Origin: Eudoraea sp. | GTDB taxonomy: Bacteria > Bacteroidota > Bacteroidia > Flavobacteriales > Flavobacteriaceae | DNA length: 5,897 nucleotides | Assembly (NCBI GenBank): GCA_013042125.1 | Contig: JABDQS010000077.1 | Coordinates: forward strand, 1-5,897 | Reading direction: 5' to 3' | Part shown: one piece after another, positions 1 to 5,897 of the stretch | Layout of the letters: every line of letters starts with the position of its first letter | Numbering within the stretch: position 1 is the first letter of the stretch | Position numbers and translations under genes: made by a program | Notes under the pieces: model-generated | The model's database searches: none | The model's input: the letters and a program-made list of their open reading frames with translations, nothing else | What the model was told of the DNA's origin: nothing

Positions 1-828
1 AAACTGGCCATTGCCAGAAAACTCATTTTTAGTAAATGGAAAGAAGGTCTTGGCGGTAACTTGGAGACCATGACCTCAGGCAGTGCTGCCTTGCAACCCA
101 GATTGGCACGTATCTTTGGTGCCGCAGGCATTCCTGTGATGGAAGGATACGGGCTTACAGAAACCTCTCCTGTCATTTCCGTGAACTGTGAAAAAAACCG
201 TGGTTGGAAAATTGGGTCCGTGGGCCAAATTATAAAGGGGGTAGAAGTAAAGATAGCAGAAGATGGGGAGATCCTTTGTAAAGGTCCGAATGTTATGATG
301 GGTTACTATAAGGATCCGGAAAAAACCAAGGAAGTAATGACCAACGGATATTTCCATACTGGAGATATAGGCGAGATCGATAGTGATGGATTTTTGCGAA
401 TCACAGACCGCAAGAAAGAGATGTTCAAAACATCTGGTGGAAAATATGTAGCCCCTCAACTATTGGAGAACAGGTTAAAGCAATCGCGTTTTATTGAACA
501 GGTGATGGTGATCGGGGAAGGTGAAAAGATGCCTGCAGCCCTCATACAACCAAATTTTGAGTTTGTTGAAGAATGGGCCAGAAGACATCATAAAACCCTG
601 GGGGAACATTCTGCGATGGCAGAGGATGAAGTTTTGCTTGCCCGGATGCAGGAAGAAGTAGACAATGCTAACGAACAATTCGCAAAATGGGAAAAGGTAA
701 AAGCCTTTAAACTCACCCCTGATGTGTGGACAGTAGAAGGCGGACACCTCACTCCAACCATGAAATTAAAAAGAAAGATCATTAAAGAAAAATACCTCCC
801 TCTTTACAATGAGATCTACGGGTACTAA
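1..828 (+). CDS. fadD: Long-chain fatty-acid--CoA ligase (AMP-forming acyl-CoA synthetase), 3' part
   Basis: Acyl-CoA synthetases activate free fatty acids with ATP and CoA, giving acyl-CoA, AMP and pyrophosphate; this is the entry step to beta-oxidation, at the cytoplasm or inner membrane face. The reading frame is open from base 1, so the gene is cut at the window edge and 275 C-terminal residues remain. Family members are usually near 590-600 residues, so roughly half, including the P-loop motif, is missing. Visible ANL-superfamily motifs, numbered in the fragment: YGLTETSP (50-57, adenine/acyl site), HTGD (119-122, Asp binding the AMP ribose), the hinge motif around DRKK (136-139) followed by TSGGKYVAP, and a C-terminal LTPTMKLKRK whose Lys257 aligns with the catalytic lysine of motif A10. 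The LTPTMKLKR form is typical of long-chain (ACSL/FadD15-like) enzymes. The gene ends 173 bp before marR and probably belongs to a separate transcription unit or is read through. The exact chain-length preference cannot be seen. The symbol is functional, not a strict orthology claim. Confidence 0.93.
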   Translation, partial: KLAIARKLIFSKWKEGLGGNLETMTSGSAALQPRLARIFGAAGIPVMEGYGLTETSPVISVNCEKNRGWKIGSVGQIIKGVEVKIAEDGEILCKGPNVMMGYYKDPEKTKEVMTNGYFHTGDIGEIDSDGFLRITDRKKEMFKTSGGKYVAPQLLENRLKQSRFIEQVMVIGEGEKMPAALIQPNFEFVEEWARRHHKTLGEHSAMAEDEVLLARMQEEVDNANEQFAKWEKVKAFKLTPDVWTVEGGHLTPTMKLKRKIIKEKYLPLYNEIYGY

Positions 829-833
829 AGCCT

Positions 834-862
834 GATATTCTTTCCAACTTTAAAGAAATATC
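834..862 (+). terminator. Weak AT-rich hairpin after fadD, possible transcription end
   Basis: GATATTCTTT (834-843) can pair with AAAGAAATATC (852-862), with one bulged base and an 8-base loop, starting 6 bp after the fadD stop. There is no T-tract behind it, so it is a poor match to an intrinsic terminator. A second small hairpin, GGACC (869-873) with GGTCC (885-889), follows, also without a T-run. Either could contribute to ending the fadD transcript, or both could be chance. Confidence 0.2.
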
Positions 863-944
863 CTTTGAGGACCTCCCTAGGTATGGTCCCTAACTCTGGT
901 TGCCTGATCTTTCCCTTTATAAAAAACTATTGGTAAAATATTTT

Positions 945-972
945 AAATTTATTATGCATGCATAATAAATTT
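945..972. promoter_or_regulatory. Perfect 28-bp palindrome, probable MarR operator
   Basis: The half-site AAATTTATTATGCA is followed directly by its exact reverse complement, with no spacer; the dyad centre lies between 958 and 959 and symmetry breaks at 944/973. The core TTATGCATGCATAA is less AT-monotonous than the arms. The palindrome ends 3 bp before the -7 promoter element and 29 bp before the marR start codon, so it covers the -33 region. MarR dimers typically bind palindromes of about 16-20 bp next to their own gene and block RNA polymerase. Autorepression of the marR-fadN-fadA-fadE operon is therefore inferred, with release by a ligand such as a fatty acid or acyl-CoA as a further guess. 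An alternative reading is a hairpin ending the fadD transcript. Confidence 0.65.
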
Positions 973-975
973 TCA

Positions 976-983
976 TATCTTTG
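976..983 (+). promoter_or_regulatory. Bacteroidota-type -7 promoter element for the marR operon
   Basis: TATCTTTG matches the Bacteroidota primary-sigma -7 consensus TAnnTTTG at every defined base. No clear -33 TTG lies at the expected 17-23 bp upstream, where the palindrome sits instead; the nearest TTG is at 930-932, too far away. Transcription would begin around 986-990, leaving a leader of only about 12-16 nt before the ATG at 1002. A weak upstream element fits a promoter that depends on or is governed by a regulator. Confidence 0.5.
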
Positions 984-1001
984 GAGGGCTCAAAACACCC
1001 T

Positions 1002-1454
1002 ATGCAAGAATTAACGATAGATTATGCACTACGTGCTACCTGGCAAATGGTTGCAAGAATGTACAATGAAGAAGCAAAAAAATTTGACTCTACCATGGCC
1101 GTGGGTTTTACGCTCTTAAGCATAGATCCCAAAAAAGGTACGCCCTCTACATCCCTGGGTCCCAAAATGGGAATGGAAGCAACAAGTTTATCGCGAATTC
1201 TCAAGAGCATGGAGGAAAGGGGACTTATAGAACGTAAACCGAATCCTGAGGATGGCAGAGGCGTACTTATTTATCTGACGCCCTTTGGCCTCGAAAAACG
1301 AAAAGATTCTAAAGACGTTGTATTAAGATTCAATGAAGTAGTGAAGGATCAATTATCCGAGATACAGTTAAAGTCTTTTTTTGAGGTAATGGAGACTATA
1401 AACCAGGTAATATCAGAGAAAAAGATATACAATGGAGAATCAACAACTAATTAA
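1002..1454 (+). CDS. MarR-family winged-helix transcriptional regulator
   Basis: A 150-residue protein, the usual MarR length. The first helices (about 5-40) contain an RATWQMVARMYNEEA segment, likely part of the dimer interface. A helix-turn-helix follows, with the recognition helix near residues 58-78 (EATSLSRILKSMEERGLI). The wing near 81-95 carries the MarR wing signature D84-x-R86 followed five residues later by Leu-Thr. A C-terminal helix (about 105-140) would complete the dimerisation domain. I chose ATG 1002 over an in-frame TTG at 981 because that TTG lies inside the probable -7 element and because flavobacterial relatives, from memory, begin close to the MxxxTIDYxLRATWQ segment. The GGAGG at 983-987 is 14 bp from the ATG and would lie upstream of the predicted transcript, so it is not taken as a ribosome site. 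The gene leads the operon, 14 bp before fadN, and has a palindrome at its promoter. Its most likely role is lipid-responsive, probably repressive, control of the beta-oxidation genes. The ligand is not visible in the sequence. Confidence 0.92.
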   Translation: MQELTIDYALRATWQMVARMYNEEAKKFDSTMAVGFTLLSIDPKKGTPSTSLGPKMGMEATSLSRILKSMEERGLIERKPNPEDGRGVLIYLTPFGLEKRKDSKDVVLRFNEVVKDQLSEIQLKSFFEVMETINQVISEKKIYNGESTTN

Positions 1455-1468
1455 CACAAAACGTATTA

Positions 1469-3874
1469 ATGAACAAGCACATTAAAAAAGTAGCCGTCAT
1501 TGGATCAGGGATCATGGGAAGTGGCATCGCATGCCATTTCGCAAATATTGGCGTGGAAGTCTTGTTATTGGATATCGTTCCTCGCGAACTTACTGCAAAG
1601 GAGAAATCCAAAGGACTGAGTTTAAAAGATCGCAGTGTGCGGAATCGTCTGGTAAATGATTCTCTGACTGCAGCGTTAAAATCCAAACCCTCCCCTATTT
1701 ATCACACCACTTTTGCAAAGAGGATACAAACGGGAAATTTGGAGGACGATATCGCTAAAGTTGCAGAGGTAGATTGGATCATAGAAGTTGTCGTGGAACG
1801 ACTCGATATTAAAAAACAAGTTTTTGAAAATCTGGAGAAACACCGTACCCCGGGTACTCTTATTACTTCAAACACCTCAGGGATCCCTATTCATTTTATG
1901 AGTGAGGGAAGAAGTGAAGATTTTCAGCAGCATTTCTGTGGCACCCACTTTTTTAACCCGGCCAGATATCTCAAACTTTTTGAGATCATCCCGGGACCAA
2001 AAACAACACCGGAAGTTCTTGAGTTTCTTAATGGATACGGTGAAAAATTTCTAGGTAAGACCTCCGTGGTAGCGAAAGACACCCCGGCATTTATTGGCAA
2101 CCGTATTGGTATCTTCAGTATTATGAGCCTTTTTCATGCTGTGAAGGAATTAGGGCTTACCGTAGAAGAGGTAGATAAATTAACCGGACCGGTCATAGGC
2201 AGACCAAAGTCGGCCACCTTCCGAACCGTAGATGTAGTAGGCCTGGATACCTTGGTTCACGTAGCCAACGGTATCTATGAAAATTGCCCAAAGGATGAGC
2301 GTCACGAGTTGTTTAAACTACCCGGTTTTATTAAGACCATGTCTGACAATAAGTGGTTTGGAAGCAAATCCGGTCAGGGTTTTTACAAAAAAGAACGTCA
2401 GGCTAATGGGAAAAGTGAGATCCTGACCCTGGATCTGGACAGCATGGAATACCGTTCCAAAAAGAGTGCAAAATTTGCTACTCTCGAACTTACTAAAACC
2501 GTTGACAAGGTCATTGACCGTTTTAAAATACTGGTAGGCGGTACAGACAAAGCAGCTGAATTCTACCGAAAAAGTTTTGGGGTTCTTTTTGCATATGTTT
2601 CACATAGGATACCAGAAATTTCGGATGAATTATACAAGATAGATGATGCCATGAAGGCCGGTTTTGGCTGGGAACACGGTCCCTTCCAAATTTGGGATGC
2701 CATTGGTTTGGAAAAAGGTCTGGAACTTATTGCTTCTGAGGATCAAAAAGCCGCTAAATGGGTGCTCGATATGAAAGCTGCCGGCATAACCTCTTTTTAT
2801 GAAGTTAAAGAAGGTGCTACCTACTTTTATGATATTCAGAAGAAGGCGATGAAAAAGGTACCCGGTCAGGATGCCTTTATTATCCTCGACAATATTCGAA
2901 AATCCAATGAGGTATTCAAGAATAATGGCGTGGTGGTTGAAGATCTGGGAGATGGCATCTTAAATGTTGAGTTTCAATCCAAAATGAATACCATAGGAGC
3001 AGATGTTCTTATGGGTCTCAATAAGGCCATTGACATGGCAGAAAAGGACTTCCAAGGTCTGGTAGTTGGTAACCAGGGAGCTAACTTCTCTGTAGGTGCC
3101 AATATTGGGATGATCTTTATGATGGCTGTAGAACAGGAATACGATGAGCTCAATATGGCCATCAAAATGTTCCAGGACAGCATGATGAGGATGCGATACT
3201 CGGCCATTCCTACTGTTTCGGCCCCACATGGAATGACTTTAGGTGGCGGTTGTGAACTATCCTTACATGCAGATAAGGTAGTTGCAGCGGCAGAAACCTA
3301 TATGGGCCTTGTTGAATTTGGTGTTGGGGTGATCCCCGGCGGAGGAGGATCCAAGGAGATGGCTCTAAGAGCCTCTGATATTTTCAGAAAGAATGATGTA
3401 GAACTAAACGTCCTTCAGGAATACTTCCTGACCATTGGCATGGCAAAGGTCTCCACCTCGGCCTATGAAGCTTTTGATCTGGGTGTACTTCAAAAAGGAA
3501 AAGATATTGTGGTAGTAAACAAGGATCGTCAAATTGCCACGGCAAAGGCACATGCCAAATTGATGGCAGAGTCCGGTTACACGCAACCCGCACGTAGAAC
3601 CGATGTGAAAGTTCTTGGAAAACAGGCACTGGGTATGTTCCTGGTAGGAACGGATTCTATGGAAGCCGGTCATTATATCTCCGAACACGATAAGAAAATT
3701 GCAGATAAGTTGGCCTATGTGATGGCGGGAGGCGATTTGTCTGAAGCGAGCTACGTAAGTGAGCAATATCTGCTCGATCTGGAGCGCGAAGCCTTTCTTT
3801 CGCTTTGTACAGAAAGAAAAACCCTTGAAAGGATTCAACATATGCTAAAAACTGGTAAACCCCTTAGAAATTAA
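1469..3874 (+). CDS. fadN: Bifunctional 3-hydroxyacyl-CoA dehydrogenase / enoyl-CoA hydratase (FadN type)
   Basis: An 801-residue cytoplasmic enzyme for the two middle steps of beta-oxidation: hydration of trans-2-enoyl-CoA, then NAD-dependent oxidation of L-3-hydroxyacyl-CoA. The Rossmann domain begins at once, with GSGIMG (12-17) and Asp35 at the end of the second strand, which favours NAD over NADP. SNTSG (134-138), His160 in GTHFFNP, Glu172, Asn163 and Asn211 match the dehydrogenase active site; the His-Glu spacing of 12 is that of the human enzyme (158/170). The C-terminal dehydrogenase domain covers about 205-310, with a second copy-like segment at about 360-425. The crotonase domain is about 490-690: an oxyanion-hole segment GANFSVGANIG (537-547), then GGGCE with Glu596 and GLVE with Glu616, 20 apart like crotonase Glu144/Glu164. 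Both activities therefore look intact. The dehydrogenase precedes the hydratase, opposite to Escherichia coli FadB and the same as Bacillus FadN (YusL, about 789 residues). The start is well fixed by the Rossmann strand. No Shine-Dalgarno sequence precedes it; fadA follows after 4 bp. Confidence 0.95.
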   Translation: MNKHIKKVAVIGSGIMGSGIACHFANIGVEVLLLDIVPRELTAKEKSKGLSLKDRSVRNRLVNDSLTAALKSKPSPIYHTTFAKRIQTGNLEDDIAKVAEVDWIIEVVVERLDIKKQVFENLEKHRTPGTLITSNTSGIPIHFMSEGRSEDFQQHFCGTHFFNPARYLKLFEIIPGPKTTPEVLEFLNGYGEKFLGKTSVVAKDTPAFIGNRIGIFSIMSLFHAVKELGLTVEEVDKLTGPVIGRPKSATFRTVDVVGLDTLVHVANGIYENCPKDERHELFKLPGFIKTMSDNKWFGSKSGQGFYKKERQANGKSEILTLDLDSMEYRSKKSAKFATLELTKTVDKVIDRFKILVGGTDKAAEFYRKSFGVLFAYVSHRIPEISDELYKIDDAMKAGFGWEHGPFQIWDAIGLEKGLELIASEDQKAAKWVLDMKAAGITSFYEVKEGATYFYDIQKKAMKKVPGQDAFIILDNIRKSNEVFKNNGVVVEDLGDGILNVEFQSKMNTIGADVLMGLNKAIDMAEKDFQGLVVGNQGANFSVGANIGMIFMMAVEQEYDELNMAIKMFQDSMMRMRYSAIPTVSAPHGMTLGGGCELSLHADKVVAAAETYMGLVEFGVGVIPGGGGSKEMALRASDIFRKNDVELNVLQEYFLTIGMAKVSTSAYEAFDLGVLQKGKDIVVVNKDRQIATAKAHAKLMAESGYTQPARRTDVKVLGKQALGMFLVGTDSMEAGHYISEHDKKIADKLAYVMAGGDLSEASYVSEQYLLDLEREAFLSLCTERKTLERIQHMLKTGKPLRN

Positions 3875-3878
3875 GAAC

Positions 3879-5069
3879 ATGAAAACAGCTTATATCGTAA
3901 AAGCATACAGAACTGCCGTTGGAAAAGCACCCAGAGGCCTATTTCGTTTCAAACGCCCGGATGAATTGGCGGCTGAGACCATAGAATATCTGCTGAAGGA
4001 GGTGCCCCAGCTAGATAAAAAGAGAATTGATGATGTGATAGTGGGGAATGCCATGCCGGAAGCTGAACAAGGGCTTAATATGGCCCGTCTCATCTCCCTA
4101 ATGGGTTTAAAGATCGATGATGTTCCAGGGGTTACTGTAAATAGGTATTGCGCTTCAGGATTGGAAACTATTGGGATTGCAACCGCTAAAATCCAAGCAG
4201 GAATGGCAGATTGTATTATTGCCGGAGGTGCTGAAAGTATGAGTTATATCCCCATGGGAGGATATAAACCTACTCCGGACTATGCAACTGCTAAAGAAGG
4301 AAATGAGGATTATTACTGGGGGATGGGCTTAACAGCGGAGGCTGTTGCAGAACAATTCAAGGTCTCCAGAGAAGATCAGGACGAATTTGCCTACAACTCC
4401 CATATGAAAGCGCTAAAAGCGCAAAAGGAAGGAAAATTTGAGGATCAGATCATTCCCATAAATATAGAACACACTTTTATTAACGCCGCCGGAAAGAAAG
4501 AAAGCACTGAATATACCGTTAATAAAGATGAGGGACCAAGAGCGGATACTTCAAAAGAGGTGTTGGCAAAATTACGTCCCGTCTTCGCAGCTGGAGGAAG
4601 TGTTACAGCAGGGAATTCTTCCCAGATGAGTGACGGTGCAGCCTTTGTCCTGGTAATGAGTGAGGAAATGGTCAAGGAATTAAAGTTAGAGCCTATTGCC
4701 AGATTGGTGAATTATGCCGCTGCAGGTGTAGAACCCAGGATCATGGGAATTGGTCCCGTAAAAGCAGTTCCCAAAGCTCTAAAACAAGCAGGTATGAAGC
4801 TTGACCAGTTGGAACTAATAGAATTAAATGAGGCTTTTGCATCGCAATCACTAGCGGTGATGCGGGAATTAGACCTAAACCAGGAGATCGTAAATGTAAA
4901 TGGAGGAGCTATTGCATTGGGTCACCCGCTGGGCTGTACAGGTGCTAAATTATCGGTTCAACTTTTTGATGAGATGCGTAAACGAAAAATGAATGGGAAG
5001 CACGGATTGGTAACCATGTGCGTAGGTACCGGGCAAGGTGCCGCCGGAATATTTGAATTTTTAAACTAG
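3879..5069 (+). CDS. fadA: Acetyl-CoA C-acyltransferase (3-ketoacyl-CoA thiolase)
   Basis: Thiolases of this position cleave 3-ketoacyl-CoA with CoA to acetyl-CoA and a shortened acyl-CoA, the last step of each beta-oxidation round. The 396-residue length is typical of the family. All catalytic elements are present: nucleophile Cys91 in NRYCASGLE, NEAF at 327-330, His349 in GGAIALGHPLGCTG, and Cys381 in the C-terminal CVGTGQG. The SVTAGNSSQMSDGAA segment (251-265) is also conserved. The protein begins MKTAYIVKAYRTAVGK, the normal thiolase N-terminus, so the ATG is secure. It starts only 4 bp after the fadN stop, suggesting translational coupling and a stoichiometric partnership with FadN, perhaps in a complex; complex formation is inference. 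An anabolic acetoacetyl-CoA thiolase is an alternative, but the company of fadN and fadE argues for the degradative role. Confidence 0.95.
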   Translation: MKTAYIVKAYRTAVGKAPRGLFRFKRPDELAAETIEYLLKEVPQLDKKRIDDVIVGNAMPEAEQGLNMARLISLMGLKIDDVPGVTVNRYCASGLETIGIATAKIQAGMADCIIAGGAESMSYIPMGGYKPTPDYATAKEGNEDYYWGMGLTAEAVAEQFKVSREDQDEFAYNSHMKALKAQKEGKFEDQIIPINIEHTFINAAGKKESTEYTVNKDEGPRADTSKEVLAKLRPVFAAGGSVTAGNSSQMSDGAAFVLVMSEEMVKELKLEPIARLVNYAAAGVEPRIMGIGPVKAVPKALKQAGMKLDQLELIELNEAFASQSLAVMRELDLNQEIVNVNGGAIALGHPLGCTGAKLSVQLFDEMRKRKMNGKHGLVTMCVGTGQGAAGIFEFLN

Positions 5070-5091
5070 AATTATACAAAACATAATAAAG

Positions 5092-5897
5092 ATGAGTACA
5101 GAAACTATAACTAAGGATATTTTACGCGGTGGTCAATTCCTTGTAAAGGAAACCAAATGTGAAGACGTCTTTACCCTTGAGGATCTCAATGAGGAGCAAA
5201 AGATGAAGCGGGACAGCACCAAAGAATTTGTTGACAGTGAACTTTGGGGCAATTGGGAGCGTTTTGAAAATAAAGACTACGCCTTTACCAAAGAGTGTAT
5301 GCAAAAAGCCGGGGAGCTAGGCTTTTTAAGTATTGCAGTTCCGGCTGAGTACGGAGGTATGGGAATGGGATTTGTCTCAACAATGCTGGTATGTGATTAT
5401 ATTTCCGGTGCTACCGGATCTTTTAGTACCGCATTTGGTGCCCATACGGGAATAGGAACACTCCCTATTACCCTCTATGGTACTGAGAAACAGAAGAAAA
5501 AATATGTGCCTAAACTTGCTACGGGTGAATGGTTTGGTGCCTATTGTTTAACAGAACCGGGGGCAGGCTCTGATGCCAACTCTGGTAAAACCAAGGCTGT
5601 TCTCTCAAAGGATGGAAAACATTACAGTATCACCGGTCAAAAAATGTGGATCTCCAATGCCGGATTTTGTAGCCTGTTTATAGTCTTTGCACGTATCGGA
5701 GATGACAAGAATATCACCGGATTTATCGTAGAGAATGATCCGGAAAATGGTATCTCCCTTGGTGATGAAGAAAAAAAGCTTGGAATCCACTCCTCCTCCA
5801 CCCGACAGGTATTTTTTAGCGAGACCAGAGTGCCCGTTGAAAACATGTTGTCGGAAAGGGGAAATGGCTTTAAAATTGCTCTTAATGCACTCAACAT
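5092..5897 (+). CDS. fadE: Acyl-CoA dehydrogenase, FadE/YusJ type, 5' part
   Basis: Acyl-CoA dehydrogenases use FAD to form trans-2-enoyl-CoA, the first oxidative step of beta-oxidation, and pass electrons on to electron-transfer flavoprotein. The frame opens at ATG 5092, 22 bp after fadA, and stays open to the window end, giving 268 residues plus two bases of the next codon. Visible parts: an N-terminal LRGGQFLV segment (11-18) as in the Bacillus YusJ group, the helical domain (about 35-140) and the beta domain with the family signature CLTEPGAGSDANSG (152-165) and WISNA (186-190), which contact flavin and substrate. The catalytic glutamate, expected further downstream in this VLCAD-like group, lies outside the window. 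Full length is probably near 600 residues by comparison with YusJ (about 594), with an extra C-terminal domain. The upstream region is A-rich (AAAACATAATAAAG) without a Shine-Dalgarno sequence. It is very likely the fourth gene of the marR operon. Confidence 0.93.
   Translation, partial: MSTETITKDILRGGQFLVKETKCEDVFTLEDLNEEQKMKRDSTKEFVDSELWGNWERFENKDYAFTKECMQKAGELGFLSIAVPAEYGGMGMGFVSTMLVCDYISGATGSFSTAFGAHTGIGTLPITLYGTEKQKKKYVPKLATGEWFGAYCLTEPGAGSDANSGKTKAVLSKDGKHYSITGQKMWISNAGFCSLFIVFARIGDDKNITGFIVENDPENGISLGDEEKKLGIHSSSTRQVFFSETRVPVENMLSERGNGFKIALNALN

Noticed and set aside
61..63. TTG at 61 as the start of the acyl-CoA synthetase
   Set aside because: The frame is open without a stop back to base 1, and the conserved motifs show that this is the C-terminal half of a longer enzyme.
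111..118. A second TATCTTTG match to the -7 promoter consensus
   Set aside because: It lies inside fadD, encoding part of an ARIFG segment, with no gene start downstream for it to serve; a short motif like this is expected by chance.
76..459. Antisense open frame of 127 codons inside fadD
   Set aside because: It overlaps the conserved synthetase motifs on the other strand and shows no domain or promoter of its own.
830..915. Imperfect direct repeat GCCTGAT...CTTTCC at 830-845 and 902-915
   Set aside because: Only seven identical bases followed by a T/C-rich stretch with an offset; too short and degenerate to treat as a binding site or repeat.
983..987. GGAGG as a Shine-Dalgarno site for marR
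   Set aside because: It is 14 bp from the ATG, too far, and would overlap or precede the predicted transcription start; the other genes here also lack such sites.
981..1001. In-frame TTG at 981 as the start of the MarR protein, with 7 extra residues
   Set aside because: The TTG is part of the TATCTTTG promoter element, so it would lie upstream of the transcript; the ATG at 1002 fits the family N-terminus better.
3404..3841. Antisense open frame of 145 codons inside fadN
   Set aside because: It lies fully opposite a strongly conserved coding region, has no recognisable domain, and its composition (rich in His, Cys, Phe) is typical of reverse-strand reading.
1..5897. A novel defence, mobile or biosynthetic system hidden in the window
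   Set aside because: Nearly all the sequence is covered by well-recognised beta-oxidation genes on one strand; no terminal repeats, integrase, tRNA, CRISPR repeats or foreign-looking coding stretch was seen.

Overview
The window is a compact, single-strand fatty-acid degradation locus. It most likely comes from a member of the Bacteroidota, probably a flavobacterium. The evidence is moderate G+C, the near absence of Shine-Dalgarno sequences before tightly packed genes, a perfect match to the Bacteroidota -7 promoter element TAnnTTTG, and protein sequences that look like flavobacterial beta-oxidation enzymes. The taxonomic call rests on recognition and motifs, not on a database search.

Layout, all on the + strand: (1) positions 1-828 hold the 3' part of a long-chain acyl-CoA synthetase gene (fadD-like), whose start lies outside the window. 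(2) Positions 829-1001 are a 173-bp intergenic region with weak hairpins, a perfect 28-bp palindrome and, 3 bp after it, a -7 promoter element. (3) Positions 1002-1454 encode a MarR-family regulator. (4) Positions 1469-3874 encode a fused 3-hydroxyacyl-CoA dehydrogenase/enoyl-CoA hydratase of the FadN type. (5) Positions 3879-5069 encode a thiolase (FadA). (6) Positions 5092-5897 hold the 5' part of an acyl-CoA dehydrogenase gene of the FadE/YusJ type, which runs off the end. Gaps between genes 3 to 6 are 14, 4 and 22 bp, so these four are very probably one operon.

Together the genes encode the whole cycle: activation of the fatty acid to acyl-CoA (FadD), oxidation to enoyl-CoA (FadE), hydration and NAD-dependent oxidation to 3-ketoacyl-CoA (FadN), and thiolytic release of acetyl-CoA (FadA). 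Catalytic residues are visible in every enzyme wherever the fragment reaches them. The order fadN-fadA-fadE is the same as the Bacillus subtilis yusLKJ operon, but here a MarR-type gene leads the operon. The palindrome beside the promoter is the obvious candidate for its operator.

I see no mobile element, CRISPR array, RNA gene or novel enzyme system. The most informative non-coding signal is the palindrome and promoter arrangement before marR. The rest is a well-preserved but ordinary catabolic operon.
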